Notes under the pieces: model-generated
Databases searched by the model: none
What the model was told of the DNA's origin: nothing
The model's input: the letters and a program-made list of their open reading frames with translations, nothing else
Part shown: in pieces, positions 11,178 through 22,559 of the stretch
How positions within the stretch are numbered: the first letter of the stretch is position 1
Layout of the letters: each line of letters opens with the position of its first letter
Translations under genes and position numbers: made by a program
NCBI RefSeq assembly: GCF_051622035.1
Contig: NC_135364.1
Location: 22,037,001 to 22,101,000, forward strand
DNA: 64,000 bases
Source of the DNA: Arctopsyche grandis
Taxonomy: Eukaryota; Arthropoda; Insecta; Trichoptera; Hydropsychidae
Reading direction: 5' to 3'

Positions 11178-13145
11178 ATTTTATTTTATTTTATTTTATT
11201 TTAAAAAATCAATACCACAGAGACTTGACAGGTTGCCCCAAAGCGTCAATGTGATTTTAATACAAATAATAAAAATCATAAAAATTACAAAAAAAACATC
11301 ATAAAAAAAAATAATAAAAATCATAAATAAAAAAAAACATAAGAAAATAATAAAAATCATAAATAAAAAAAAAAAACATCATAAAAAAATAATAAAAATC
11401 AAGTAAAAAATATGTACACAAAATAAAAACAATGAAATAAGATTGAAAAATTTATATCGTGCTATTTAGGATGTGTTCCACCAACTCAACATAACTGGCA
11501 TCGAATAGGTCCAAGTAATGTGCCAGTAAGTTAAGGAGTCGAACAGCTCTCGAGAGGGGGGAGTTCATGAGCACGTTTGATTTAGCCCTAATTGGTAAAA
11601 ATATATCATGTTTTCTTAAAACTCTACGATTTTCCGGGGCCCAGAATTTTAGTTTCTCCAGGATAGTGGGATTGTGAATCTCTCCTCTAAGTAATTTTAC
11701 GAAATGTTTCCCAAGAAATAAATCTCTTCTCTTTGCCAGGGAGTTGAAACCCAAAGATCCCAAGACAAAGGCACTAGGGAACAGATATGGATAAAATCCA
11801 AATGTCTTCAGATATAAAAATCTAAGGAATTTCCTTTGGACTCGTTCCAACATTAGAGAGTAACGAAGTTGATAGGGAGACCATATAATGGAGCCAAACT
11901 CGAGCACACTGCGAACTAATGTACAATATAAGAGACGAATGGCAGTGACCCCTAGTTCGGACGAATTACGGATTACGAATCCAAGGATTTTTGTTGCCCT
12001 ATCACAGATATTCTCAATGTGAATGTTGAAACTCCAACTATTTTCGAAGACTATTCCCAGATCAGATATAAATAATTCTCTCTGAAGAAGAGAATCATGA
12101 AATTTATACGGATATTTAATAGGAGAACGAGAACGAGAGTAAGAAATGACCCGACACTTTAGGATATTGAAGGGAAGTTTATTAACATTAGCCCATTCAT
12201 AAATAGAATTCAAATCCTCTTGCAAATAAAGAGCGTCAGGTAAATCAATTATTCTCTTATAGATTTTTAAGTCATCCGCATATAATAAAAATTTAGAATG
12301 GTGAATAGAAGATTGAATATCGTTGATAAATATTAGGAATAATAAAGGGCCAAGATTTGATCCTTGGGGAATCCCAGAAGTGGCAACATACTCATAAGAA
12401 AAGCAACTCCCAAACTTAACGAATTGACGTCGATCCTGTAAATAAGAAATAAAAAGACCAACAAGATTATAAGTAAATCCAATAAAACTTAATTTACTAA
12501 CCAAAATTTTATGATCAACTTTATCAAACGCCTTCTCAAAATCAGTATATATTACATCCATTTGATTATTACAATCCAAAGTGCTGGTTATGTCATTAGA
12601 GAAACATAACAAGTTGGTAATGGCTGATCTGGCCGGACGAAAGCCATGCTGCTGATCAATGAGCATACTTTGAAAGTGATTAAAAATGTATCTGTGTAAT
12701 ATTACCTCAAACATTTTGGCTGGCGCTGACAAGATAGTTATTGGTCTGTAGTTCCTTACACAAGATTTATCGTCCTTCTTATGAATAGGAGTTACTTTAG
12801 AGCATTTCCATAAATTGGGGAATGAAGAGTTCCTTAGAATTAAATTAAAAATGAATTTTAAAGGTTCTAAGAGACTAACCTCACATCCTTTTAGGATGTA
12901 ATTAGGGATGGAGTCAGGACCGGAAGAATAAATATTTTTTAACTTTAGAAAGCCATATTTCAGATCGGAAGAGTCAAGATGATTAATCGCTAAAGTGGGG
13001 AAAGTAAATTCCGAGTCATTGGTAGGTTCCATGGAATCAGTAGGATTATTGAAAACTGATTTAAAAAAGTCGGCAAATCCATTAGCAATGTTTTGATCAC
13101 CCTCTAACAATCCAGAATCATTGTACATAATGGTCGACTTTACAC
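11178..13145 (-). mobile_element. 5'-truncated non-LTR retrotransposon (Jockey-like LINE)
   Basis: The 3' end on the minus strand is a (TAAAA)n tail, seen on the plus strand as ttttattttattttatttta at 11181-11203. The upstream end is close to 13145, where family-X sequence resumes. Only the reverse-transcriptase ORF is present. The endonuclease domain and ORF1 expected upstream are missing, consistent with 5' truncation during target-primed insertion. The A/T-rich 11240-11440 stretch is its 3' untranslated region. Confidence 0.8.
11452..13128 (-). CDS. Reverse transcriptase of the LINE (intact 558-codon ORF)
   Basis: The ORF encodes the RT fingers/palm (PIHKKDDKSCVRNYRPI, then IYTDFEKAFDKVDH), the GIPQGSNLGPLLFLIFINDI block and the catalytic LLYADDLKIY motif. 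After these comes the long C-terminal thumb/connection region typical of Jockey- and related-clade LINEs. The catalytic Asp-Asp is intact and no stop or frameshift interrupts it, so the copy is probably young. The N-terminal apurinic endonuclease is absent, so this copy cannot be autonomous. The first Met is simply the first in-frame Met in the truncated ORF. Confidence 0.85.
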   Translation of the reverse strand: MYNDSGLLEGDQNIANGFADFFKSVFNNPTDSMEPTNDSEFTFPTLAINHLDSSDLKYGFLKLKNIYSSGPDSIPNYILKGCEVSLLEPLKFIFNLILRNSSFPNLWKCSKVTPIHKKDDKSCVRNYRPITILSAPAKMFEVILHRYIFNHFQSMLIDQQHGFRPARSAITNLLCFSNDITSTLDCNNQMDVIYTDFEKAFDKVDHKILVSKLSFIGFTYNLVGLFISYLQDRRQFVKFGSCFSYEYVATSGIPQGSNLGPLLFLIFINDIQSSIHHSKFLLYADDLKIYKRIIDLPDALYLQEDLNSIYEWANVNKLPFNILKCRVISYSRSRSPIKYPYKFHDSLLQRELFISDLGIVFENSWSFNIHIENICDRATKILGFVIRNSSELGVTAIRLLYCTLVRSVLEFGSIIWSPYQLRYSLMLERVQRKFLRFLYLKTFGFYPYLFPSAFVLGSLGFNSLAKRRDLFLGKHFVKLLRGEIHNPTILEKLKFWAPENRRVLRKHDIFLPIRAKSNVLMNSPLSRAVRLLNLLAHYLDLFDASYVELVEHILNSTI

Positions 13146-13629
13146 GATTTATTAAAACGACACGACGTAAATTTTTTTCAAATTTTTAAGTTGACCGGAA
13201 ATGGTACCTCGCCTTATAGGTGTCCTCTTTTTTTAAGTTTTTGAATTCAATTATCTCCCAAACCACTAACTGAATCGGACTAATTTTTTTTTAAATATGA
13301 TACAAATAATAATTTTTATAACCTCATATTTTTTAAATATTTCTATCTGAACCGGAAGTAGTACTTTTACTCTAGAGAATCGAAGTTTTTTATGTTTTTT
13401 TCAGAAACCTTTTGGTTTATTGAACTGAAATTTCATATCTAGAAGTTTAAGTTTAATACCAAGTTAATTATAAAATTTAGTTAGCATCCGTCAACCGGAA
13501 GTAGCAGTTTACTCTTGTTCGATTTTTCTTCCACTATTTTTTTCGACCCCTTAAACATGTGTGTTCGTCACAAAAAAATTCAAGTATAATTCTTGTATCA
13601 ATTTGATGAAAATAAAAAAAAATTATTAT

Positions 13630-14530
13630 ATTTTATAAACCGGAAGTGGGATTTTTTTCTCTTAGAAAGGTCGAAAATGTTGTGCCCACTACTCTGTCCA
13701 CACCCCTGAACGTATTAAGCTGAAAATTTATATTTCTATCCTTTATGTACTAACTTAGATCTGGTAGGGTTTTGGTCAGAATTCGTAAACCGGAAGTAGT
13801 ATTTTTTTTTAAAACAATATTTCATTATTTTATTTTGACCTTTTAAATTGTTTTAAGCTTCTTGATATTTATTGTGTATAATAAAAATAGTAATTTTAAG
13901 TAAAAATAAAAAAAAATCACTTAATTAATTGAACCGGAAGTGGGATTTTTTCCTCGTAGAAAGGTCAAAAATGTTGTGCCCACTACTCTGTCCACACCCC
14001 TGAACGTATTAAGCTGAAAATTTATATTTCTATCCTTTATGTACTAACTTAGATCTGGTAGGGTTTTGGTCAGAATTCGTAAACCGGAAGTAGTATTTTT
14101 TTTTAAAACAATAATTCATTATTTTTCAATTATTTTATTTTGATCTTTTAAATTGTTTTAAGCTTCTTGATATTTATTGTGTATAATAAAAATAGTAATT
14201 TTAAGTAAAAATAAAAAAAAAATCACTTAATTTAATAAACCGGAAGTGGGATTTTTTTCCTCGTAGAAAGGTCAAAAATGTTGTGCCCACTACTCTGTCC
14301 GCACCCCTGAACGTATTAAGCTGAAAATTTATATTTCTATCCTTTATGTACTAACTTAGAGCTGGTAGGGTTTTGGTCAGAATTCGTAAACCGGAAGTAG
14401 TATTTTTTTTTAAAACAATATTTCAATATTTTATTTTGACCTTTAAAATTATTTTTATTTTCTTGATATTTAATGAGTATGATACTGATAGTGATTTTTA
14501 GTAATAAAAAAAATTTGAACACAATCAGAC
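13630..14530. repeat. Tandem array, about three units of 290-310 bp
   Basis: Units start at about 13639, 13931 and 14238, each opening with accggaagtggga, then gaaaggtc, tgttgtgcccactactctgt, acgtattaagctgaaaattt, ggtagggttttggtcagaat and an internal accggaagtagta. The copies are close to identical, so the duplication is fairly recent. The short accggaagt word also recurs singly in 13190-13630. Confidence 0.85.
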
Positions 14531-14804
14531 AACCGGAAGTAGAACTTTTGTTTTGTGCAAGTTTCCATACATTTGCGCTCAATTTGTATCGCTATCATAG
14601 TCATCAGTTCAATATCGAATTTTGTTTTGTAACCTTCTTATATTCCTCAAATACATAGATAAAGTCATGGGTTGGTCACACCCGAATTTTTTTTAATATT
14701 TTGTAAATTTGCATTTTTACTTTATTTTATTTATTATCTAAACATAATTAGTTCAAATATCAATCATCGTATATTCATTTTAGGAATGAATAAAGTGCAG
14801 ACAC

Positions 14805-15080
14805 ACAGAATCGTCCGGCACGGCATGCTGTGAAAGGGCGTGTCTTCATGTCATTATTAATTCGCGCGATCTTATTATTTCGAATGTCTTCAAATATGGG
14901 TATCACCGTTATTTATTACTGTCAAACAAGGATACATATATCAATACAAGGATAAAATATCATCGAAAACACACCGGGGGGTGAGCTTTGGCCTGGATTG
15001 TGATGGAATGTATTGGGTGTGCTAGCGGTTTTTTTACACGTGAAAAACTATCTAAAAAAATACGTACCGCGTACCACTGT
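14805..15080 (+). repeat. Repeat family 'Z' copy
   Basis: It shares atcaccgaaaacac-type and ggtgaattttggcctgg-type words with 51290-51370 and 37175-37230. Its upstream half matches 6165-6340 (inverted). It has no coding content. Confidence 0.4.
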
Positions 15081-15289
15081 GTGTCTGCGCTTTTACTCTC
15101 TTTCAAGAAAAGAACAAATGCAAAAAAAGTTAAAGATTTAAAGATTTCTAAAACTGCATACCTAGAGTTGCTTATATTTAAATTATAACCAGAAATAGGC
15201 GGTGGAGTTGCCGCCATAAAATAACAATAGACCTCTCCATTGTCCGATAAAATAGGAGCAAAAAAAATGGTTGACAATAAAATTTGACA

Positions 15290-15860
15290 ACGATTAACTA
15301 AGGCTTCCAGTCCCGGGATCCCGGGATCCCAGTGTTTTCTGGTACCGTGAATCCCGGTGCTGAAACTAGTCTGAATACCGAGATTACGGTGCTGGCAAAA
15401 TTTCTTTAAAAATATTATTTTTACACAAATAATTTCGTGTGATAATATTTGGGTTCTTATCCACACTCTTTTGTTTAAATGAATAATTACTAGACGGTAC
15501 AAACTATTTGTAAAAAACGAATCAATGAATCAAAGTGATGTTTTTTACTTTATTTGATTACATTAAATTACTTTTATTAAATCTTAGAAATTTATGGATG
15601 CAAACCGAAAATTAAAAGAATGTAGCCAAACTTCCAAAACAAGTACGCCAATATGAGGAGTATTTTTTGCGTGAAACATCGGGAGAGTTTGCAAAATGCA
15701 ATTGAACGGGTTTGAAATATGAAAATATGCAATTGAACATTTTTTTCCTTTTTTTGTTATTCATTTGATTTCCCGGTGCTAGCACCGGGATCCCGGGATT
15801 GGAAATTCCTAGCACCACAATACCGGTGCTGAAGTAATCTTCCGGGATTGGAAGCACTAC
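15290..15860. repeat. Inverted copies of family 'Y' with CCCGGGATCCCGG palindromes
   Basis: 15299-15415 mirrors 8650-8790 and 15620-15800 mirrors 7970-8135. Both contain ggtgctagcaccgggatccc-type dyads. The 15420-15620 interval between them is AT-rich and unassigned. Confidence 0.5.
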
Positions 15861-17560
15861 GGTGAGCCATTTTTTTTAGCCGTCACGAGCCGAAGGACGT
15901 GACATCCCATACCACTCGGTGTGTTTTCGCTCTAAGTCTTCGACAATAGTGAAAGGGAAAAGTGGTGATGTATGATTTTATTTCCAATAAAATTCTATTC
16001 ATTTTATACAACAATTTAATAATGATAACCATATTGATTTAATTAATAGAATTACATATGTACATGTACATATATTAAAATTAAGCAATTCGATACTGAT
16101 ATGAAACATAATCATCGTCGTTGCAAAATTTTAACATATTTTTTTCGAAATTGAATTAAACATTATGTACTTACATAGATGAATACAATGAAAATGTCTG
16201 TATGTGTACATTCTAAAGTTCAAAAATAATCAATAACGTGTTTCAGGCCAGCGGTTGTATACTTGGAAACACGAAAGACATGAAAGCTACCAAATCATTC
16301 CAATTTTCGCAATCGATTGATGAAGTTTTCGAAGAAATACCATAGAAGTCTGCTGTAGGTATCGTCGACACGATTATTTATTCTAGTTCATATATAAAAA
16401 AGGGAAAGCTCGAAATGTATGAAACTTTTGGCAGATGTTCAAATGTGAAAAAAAAAACGAAAAAGTCACCATTGTGTTCTGAATTTTCCCACGTCTAAAA
16501 CTTACAGTCAAGTTCATTGAAAACAAAATTATAATTCGGGCGAAACTATTATATGTAGAATAAAACCATTGAATAATACAATAGTTAATCAGGAGTTTCC
16601 TGCAAACGGAAAACCGCAATCTATTCTACAATATTTTTTTTTTTGCAATTTCCGCATTTCGCCGACAGTTTTATTACACCGGAGATAAGAACACTTCAAA
16701 GAAAAGCTATTCAGATTGCACAAGACCATTTAATGCATAAACTACTGCAGTCTGCAAGGTCAATATCGTTGCAACTGCATTAAAATAGTTGCACAACACG
16801 TGTGCGGGTAATCGCAATTTCACTCAATAATCATCAAAAGAAATGAAAACTCAGTACTTATTGTATGGGTATTAATAATACAATATTTACACGGGAGAAT
16901 TGAATTATAATTAAAATAAATAAAAAAAATAATAGCAGAAAAGAACACACATTCAATACACAGTAAATACATAATCGTTGAGTTTTAATCGGTTTTGTTA
17001 TAAAAAAGCGAACTTCGCATTGCTGTGAAAATTTTTTGATGAAAATTCTTATGAATTTTCGTACATTTGTATGAAGAATCTGTTTATTATTCGCGCTAGG
17101 GAATAGATTCAATACTCAATAATAGTTTTTTTTTTTTTAATAAACAATTGACTTTTCTTTTCAAAGAAAATTTTTGGTGAAAAGTTGGAAAAGTCTACAT
17201 ACATAATTTGTCTACATATACATTAAAAACACAACTCAAAGCAAAACAATATGAATTTAAAAAAAAAAACAAATGAATGCGTATTAAAAACTAGTTTTCT
17301 ATCGTATATTATGACATCATCATTTTTAAAATAAAACTCACGCGAGATAAATGTTAACATTTAAAAAAAGTAAAAAACAAAAGATAATTTTATAATTATG
17401 GTAACACTTAAGTTCTGCCTGTTGAATATTTAGCGATATAGGATAGGGGGGGGGGGTAGTAATTTATAGGTGAATTTTTACCTTTACCATTATTTGTTTA
17501 TAAAACGCCGGCTTTTATTTATTTTTATAATGACGACATGTTATTTGAGAACGTTAAAAG
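15861..17560. other. Gene-free AT-rich interval
   Basis: Only short, non-spliceable ORFs occur. A poly-G tract lies at about 17447-17455. I see no RNA gene or terminal repeats. Confidence 0.4.
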
Positions 17561-17621
17561 CCAGGTGTCTCAAGTTGAGGATTGCGAATGAATGAAAATG
17601 AAAATAATAATAAAAACGTAC

Positions 17622-17755
17622 CTGTCGATGTCGGGACGACGCAGAATACAGGAGGTAGGAGCGGACGACGCAAAAGCTAGAGACAAACTGAACGACTGGA
17701 CGACTAGAAGCTCCACAACAAGGAGGGGCGTGAGATTGATCAGTGTTGCCAACAC
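17622..17755 (-). other. Candidate noncoding first exon of a minus-strand gene, possibly Gpo1
   Basis: On the minus strand a GC-balanced stretch ends in CATCGACAG followed by GTACGT, a good donor. Upstream of it is TGTTGGCAACACTG, the kind of promoter-proximal motif common in insects. The only minus-strand gene downstream that lacks its 5' exon is Gpo1, whose acceptor is at about 4470. The 13-kb distance makes the assignment an inference. Confidence 0.3.
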
Positions 17756-18119
17756 ACGCCGCTCGACTAAAATAGTCACAGCGAAATTATATAATTCCCG
17801 GAACCCTCATTTTCGGTTCCCTTTGCAACTGGTATCGACCACGAATGCAATTGTATCAGCAAGCGCCTAAGATTGTTCATTTCATTTTTAAAGTCGTTCA
17901 AAATTACACTTACATTGATATTGTCAAACGCGATTCGTTCGTTTTGCCTCTCAACAGATTCAAATTTTTGGGATATAAGCTTGATTCTTTTCCAATATAC
18001 ATATGGCTTACGCTCAGATTTCGTAAAAATATAAATACATTTAAACATTTTATGTTTATTCAATAAATCAAAAATGCCACTTTGCCTGACGAAAAAGATC
18101 TTCGATGAATTTGATTTTG

Positions 18120-18370
18120 GTTTTTAAATGTTTTTTATTATTACGAAATTATGTTCACAATACATCTTATATCTATTTTAATAGCTACTGATCTACTGAT
18201 CATTTTCTATTTTACAATTTAGTTTAATTTGGTTAGTAATCATAGTATTATATTATTATAATGTTAATCTACAGCATAATAGGAAAAAGAGCTCAAAAAC
18301 CTATTTACAATCCTTATAAATGCTAATAATATATCTAATACATAATATTAATTAAAGACTCTTAAAAGTC
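18120..18370. repeat. Interspersed repeat shared with 46140-46480
   Basis: Both regions contain ttcacaatacat/ttcacagtacat, then attttaatagcta, gatc-type words, ctattttac and a cataatag word in the same order. It is unclassified and may be the 3' end of a LINE. Confidence 0.35.
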
Positions 18371-18429
18371 GATGACCTAAAGCAGATTGTGTTTAGGTAA
18401 TCTTATCTTCGATGAATGTGTTTTGCCAA

Positions 18430-18850
18430 TTATAACGTTAAGATCTGAAACTTGGACATTGAACGCCAAAGTTTCTACACAAAGTCCTACACACTCGAAG
18501 AAGTATGAAAAGTTGTAGTCTTGGCATAACGAGGAAACACAGGAAACGGAATATGTGGGTGAGAAGTATGACAAGGGTTGTGGAAATAGTGGATAGATTG
18601 AACTGGCAATGGGCAGGTCACGTAGTTAGAAGAATGAACGAAAGGGAACATAAGAAATGGTATAATGGTACCCAAGATGATTCAAAATGGTAAAAGGAAG
18701 ACCGCAGGGAAGATGGGTAGACGAAATTAGGAAAATGTGTGGAGTCAGATGGATGAAAGTTGCGCAAAACAGAGACGAGTGGAAGCGTGCTGGAAAGATC
18801 TTCATCTAGCAATGGATGGTGAATAGCTGTAGATTGTTGACAATGATAGG
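18430..18850 (+). pseudogene. RTE-type LINE 3' remnant (reverse-transcriptase C-terminus)
   Basis: Conceptual pieces LNWQWAGHVVRRM and then [20 protein letters not shown] lie in different frames, followed by an aatggatggtgaata-type terminus. This is the stereotyped C-terminus of insect RTE-like elements, often annotated as craniofacial development protein 2-like. It is frameshifted and dead. Similar remnants lie at 25740-26420, 44320-44645 (minus) and 22560-23535 (minus). Confidence 0.7.
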
Positions 18851-18971
18851 TCATTCAAATTGAACTGAAAAACAATCAAGCCAAAAGACTCGACTATTAC
18901 TGGGAGGAAGCAATCCAGAGGGACTACTTTTTTGAAAAAGATTTGGACTGTTCACTCTTAAAATATTAATT

Positions 18972-19230
18972 TACTAGTCGTTTTACCCAGCTTCGCTCAG
19001 TATTTGTAATATAAACAGCTTAAACACGTCGAATCTAATAGTAAATATTCTTTTTTTTTTTATTAAATTTATTTGAATCGAAAAAAATATACATATGTAT
19101 ATCGAATCGAAACTTTGATTTTTTTTCAATGTTACCAACCAACATTACATAGTTACAAAGTCTCTTTCGAAATTATATATTAGATTCATTATTTTAAAAA
19201 CATCTTCACTAACAACAAAACGTGTAATAG
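18972..19230 (+). repeat. Repeat fragment with 'ttttacccagcttcgctcag' start
   Basis: Same family as 6033, 44107 and 62060-62208: the opening words, then atttgtaatataaacagc, aatctaatagtaaatatt, ttattaaatttatttgaatc and, further on, ctctttcgaaattatatatt. Its position just downstream of RTE remnants here and just upstream of one at 44.3 kb suggests it may be linked to that LINE family. Confidence 0.5.
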
Positions 19231-19793
19231 ATAGTAGTCACTATATTAGGTACTGGTTAAACTGTAATTGTACAATCAATGCCTTTTATTTGTTTCCAAT
19301 AACTATTCTGATTTTAATATTCTCTGAGTGCTTTTCTTAAGACTAAATATTATATGAGTACCGGAAATAAAAAAGGATCTATGTGCCATTTATAAGATTT
19401 TGAGATACGTCGGTTTTTGTCAATGCATTGTACAACAAACTTATGAGCAAAACAAACTTGATTTTGATATACACTATTAAAAATCGATTTTGGGGACATA
19501 GACCCTTTTTTATTTCCAATATTTTTATGTAAATGATATTTACTTAATTTATAAAACTCAACTCGGATATAATATGAAAAAATTCTTTGTATTTACCATC
19601 AAAGAAGTCAGCATCTAATTAGATAAGTATCAATGATGTCTTGAAAATGAAGAAACTTTATCCAGTATGAAGAATTGTATACGAAATTTGAAAAATATTT
19701 ATTTTTTCGTGTAAATCCAATTACGAATTTTCCTTAAATAAGAAACAGGATCCAGTGGATTTGAAATAAAAATTCTATTTTGCTTAAGCATAA

Positions 19794-19799
19794 TTTATT
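19794..19799 (-). terminator. Polyadenylation signal for SPCS2
   Basis: AATAAA on the minus strand, 77 nt beyond the SPCS2 stop codon. It is the nearest consensus signal. Confidence 0.5.
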
Positions 19800-19875
19800 T
19801 TTTATATATTAAGTAAATGGAATCAAAAAATTAATTTAAATAATCAAAACCAGTGAGAAGTTCAATTATGAAAAA

Positions 19876-21056
19876 TTATTTATCTTTTTTTTCAGACGAT
19901 AACGAGTTCCATAATTTTATAACATCATTCTCTACAACTTGATTGACAACGTAGCCATCGTTATCGATAAAATTTGCGACAGATTTGCTGAAAGTTGCTT
20001 CTCGATGCATTTTCGTTTTCGGATCGTACATGTTTAGCACCAACTCGTATTTATCATCATACCTAAAAATATAAAGACTTCATGAGATAAAAGTTAGCTT
20101 TTCCATACATTTATATCAGTGATCGCTTACTTTTTCATATAAGAACTAGCTTCCCAGACCCTGTAACTAGTTCCGACGGTTTCTTTAGCAACGACAAAGA
20201 TTCCCTTCTCTTTGAATGTTGTATACAGTGTCAAAATACCCATCAATACAAAATATGACGACACACATACAATTAAAACCATCCTAAAACATGGAAGTAA
20301 TAATTACATTTTATTTCAAACTATTAAAAAATGCATAAGCACACTGTTGAATCAAATGTAAATACTTTGACTGTGGAAATGGGTATAAATAATCCCAAAT
20401 GACTGCATAGAGAGCAACTCCTACAGCTAGACCACCGAGAGTCAGTCTACCATCCATCAAACCATACTTTTCTTCGCAAGATAAATCATTTTTTAATACC
20501 TTGAATTAATAAATTGAAAAATTAGTTGAAACACCATCTCAAATGATAAACATATAAATAGATAAAAGAAAAACCAACGTTTTTTACAGCATCATCTATG
20601 GCATTTTTCACAGATGATCCGTCCCATTTGTCAACATTGATGAACTGAAAATTAAATTTTAAAAAATTATTCACAAGAAAAATACTAGACTAGAAACATA
20701 TGCATCCTTAAAAATCCTAGTACGAATAAATATTTATAAATTGAGAATAAAAATCGAGTGACGTGTCCATTGACGTGGTTAATCAATTAAATCATATGTC
20801 ATGACTTTATGAAAGACTTGAGATATTTTTGAATTTCAATTAAAGGGTTGAAAATATTGTAGAAAAATTAAGCAATATGTCATGGATGAGTGGTAATATA
20901 TAAACAGATTTTGGATCGAAAACCGGTAAATATCAAATTAGAAGATATGAATAAGAATAGAATATAATAGAAATATGGCAAAGAGTAAGCATGCAGGAGG
21001 GCTTAGCGCCTCACCTCGGGCTCTTTGGCCGGTTCGGGGGCTGCTTTTTTAGACAT
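19876..21056 (-). CDS. SPCS2: Signal peptidase complex subunit 2, five coding exons
   Basis: This is the 25-kDa accessory subunit of the ER signal peptidase complex, a membrane protein at the translocon interface (family knowledge). Exons: 21056-21015, 20644-20579, 20499-20366, 20283-20131 and 20062-19876. All introns are GT-AG, phases match, and the product is 193 aa (family about 190-226). The N-terminus [14 protein letters not shown] is short and cytosolic. [16 protein letters not shown] block follows. Then come two membrane segments separated by a short loop: [20 protein letters not shown] and [20 protein letters not shown]. The rest is the conserved cytosolic domain ([20 protein letters not shown]) ending in KKDK-stop. 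The ATG is the first in the exon. It lies next to a large nested transposon block separating it from Spt5. Confidence 0.93.
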
Positions 21057-21567
21057 TTGGGGGGCGCAGTCGTCAGACACACCGACACACAATCACTACC
21101 ACTACCACTACACTCGGATCACGCACGACGTATACTGAGACCTAACACCCCTAACTACGACCATCTATTTTCTGACGCACTGATTTGGAAAGGGGGTTTT
21201 AATCAAAATATTTATTGAATTCGACTAAATTTTTAGCTAAATTTAAAACAAAAATTGATAAATGTATCATAACTTCATTAATTTTGATTTGCCAGTCATC
21301 GACATTTATGTGCTCGGTTTTGAATGAATTTGTCGGATGTTTCATGATCCAAATTTTAATAACGTGTGCGAGATAATCACGCCATATTCTTGAATGAATA
21401 ATTAATTGCAATAGAATGTGAACGGAAGATAATTATGTCAATTTACAATTAAAATTATTTATGGTGTTTTTTCCTTTTTTAATTTACCACTCTCCAAAAG
21501 GTGCTGCCTTACCTGCTCATGCCCGCGAGATTTTCTTGATGGTAGGTGCCTATGAAATATAAATATT

Positions 21568-21730
21568 GTGGCGGCTCGCTTATACGACATGGTCGAGTTT
21601 GGTTGCCTTCCTGTGAGTGGGGACCAACTCGGCTGGGTTCGGAGAGCCGCTACTCACTCTGCCTTCAGCTGTCATAAATAAAACACGTGCATTCAACATG
21701 CCAGTCGTCTCATTCGTTCATCCCCCATAA
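21568..21730 (+). repeat. Possible short solo LTR
   Basis: The stretch begins TG (tgtggcggctcgct), contains cataaataaaacacg (an AATAAA signal) and a pyrimidine-rich end (gtctcattcgttcatccccc). This is like the small LTRs of insect Gypsy-type elements. No TSD and no internal region were found. Confidence 0.3.
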
Positions 21731-21979
21731 TATAAAATTATAAAATCTCATAACATGCACGATTTGCGCGTAACTGGAAAATTAAACCTTTTTTACACTA
21801 AATATTCACGACCAAAGGTAACAAAAGAACAAAAGACAACTTCAACAATTCTAGTTTGTATTTTTCCCGTGGTAATCAAACGAAGAAATTCGTATTTTGG
21901 ACCCCGTATCATGTGTCCGAGGTACTCCAAGTTTCCCCGCTTGATGACAGAAATAAGTTACCTGAATAGGGCGGGTTAA

Positions 21980-22260
21980 AGGTTTGGAAGAGGATCATTT
22001 ATGTTTGTTCAATTATTATTGTATGTACGAAGAGGTTGAGCTTCGGAGAAGTGAGCTGCTTGAACTCCAGAGGTTCACTCTGGTGTTGGGAGCTGGTGCG
22101 TCGCTTTATATACGTTCTGGCTTGAAGCGTGTCGTGTACAGATGCTTTGTCTTCGTTTTCAGGACACGTGTTTTAGGGACATGTGTTGACCTGTTTTCGA
22201 GGCGCGTGTTTTATAGCTATGGGGTCAGCGCCAAGACGTCGTTCGTTTGAGAATGTGGTC
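21980..22260 (+). repeat. Fragment of the LTR family seen at 60266-61107
   Basis: gaagaggatcatttat, gtatgtacgaagaggtt, agaggttcactctg and cgttgctttata-type words occur in the same order as 60310-60470, with about 80 percent match by eye. The beginning of the LTR is missing here. A matching beginning (tgttgaccgtatc) lies at 24104. Confidence 0.5.
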
Positions 22261-22559
22261 GTTTGCCACGTGTAAACGACTTTTCAGGACACGTGTTGCG
22301 GCTGCCTGATGACATCACTGTTGGGTTTCGTTCGTTTTACGATCAAGCGATGAACTCTTTCTTCTGGAATGGTCAAAGGGGACGTTGACCTTGAGTTATG
22401 CATGTTTGTACAGGATCAATGATGAGATCACTGGTTTTGATTCGTAATAGCACAAGTCGTGCTATATTCCTATACCTGCCTCTCCCTATCATGCCGAGGA
22501 CAGCATCTTCGTTTTAAATAATTGTAGTATTTAGAAATATGTTTTTGGAAAAAAATGTC

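Larger units (their letters stand above)
10925..14650. repeat. Family 'X' element, interrupted by a LINE and carrying a tandem array
   Basis: The outer end (10935-11165) matches the inverted copy at 7745-7960, with shared words such as gatcatgcgaaa, cagaatcgatcaatgatcac, ctatcgaactgaaact. Sequence homologous to the same copy resumes after 13147 (caccttata-type word then cctctttttttaa). This shows that the LINE between 11178 and about 13145 was inserted into X. From 13630 to 14530 it holds about three tandem units of 290-310 bp. No ORF of its own was found. Confidence 0.55.

Noticed and set aside
13630-14530. CRISPR-like or prokaryotic tandem array
   Set aside because: Units of about 300 bp without spacer architecture in a eukaryotic context. 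It is a minisatellite-type array.
21568-21582. tgtggcggctcgc as a hAT terminus like 40551
   Set aside because: The CAGTGG start is missing and there is no inverted partner. The context looks more like a small LTR.
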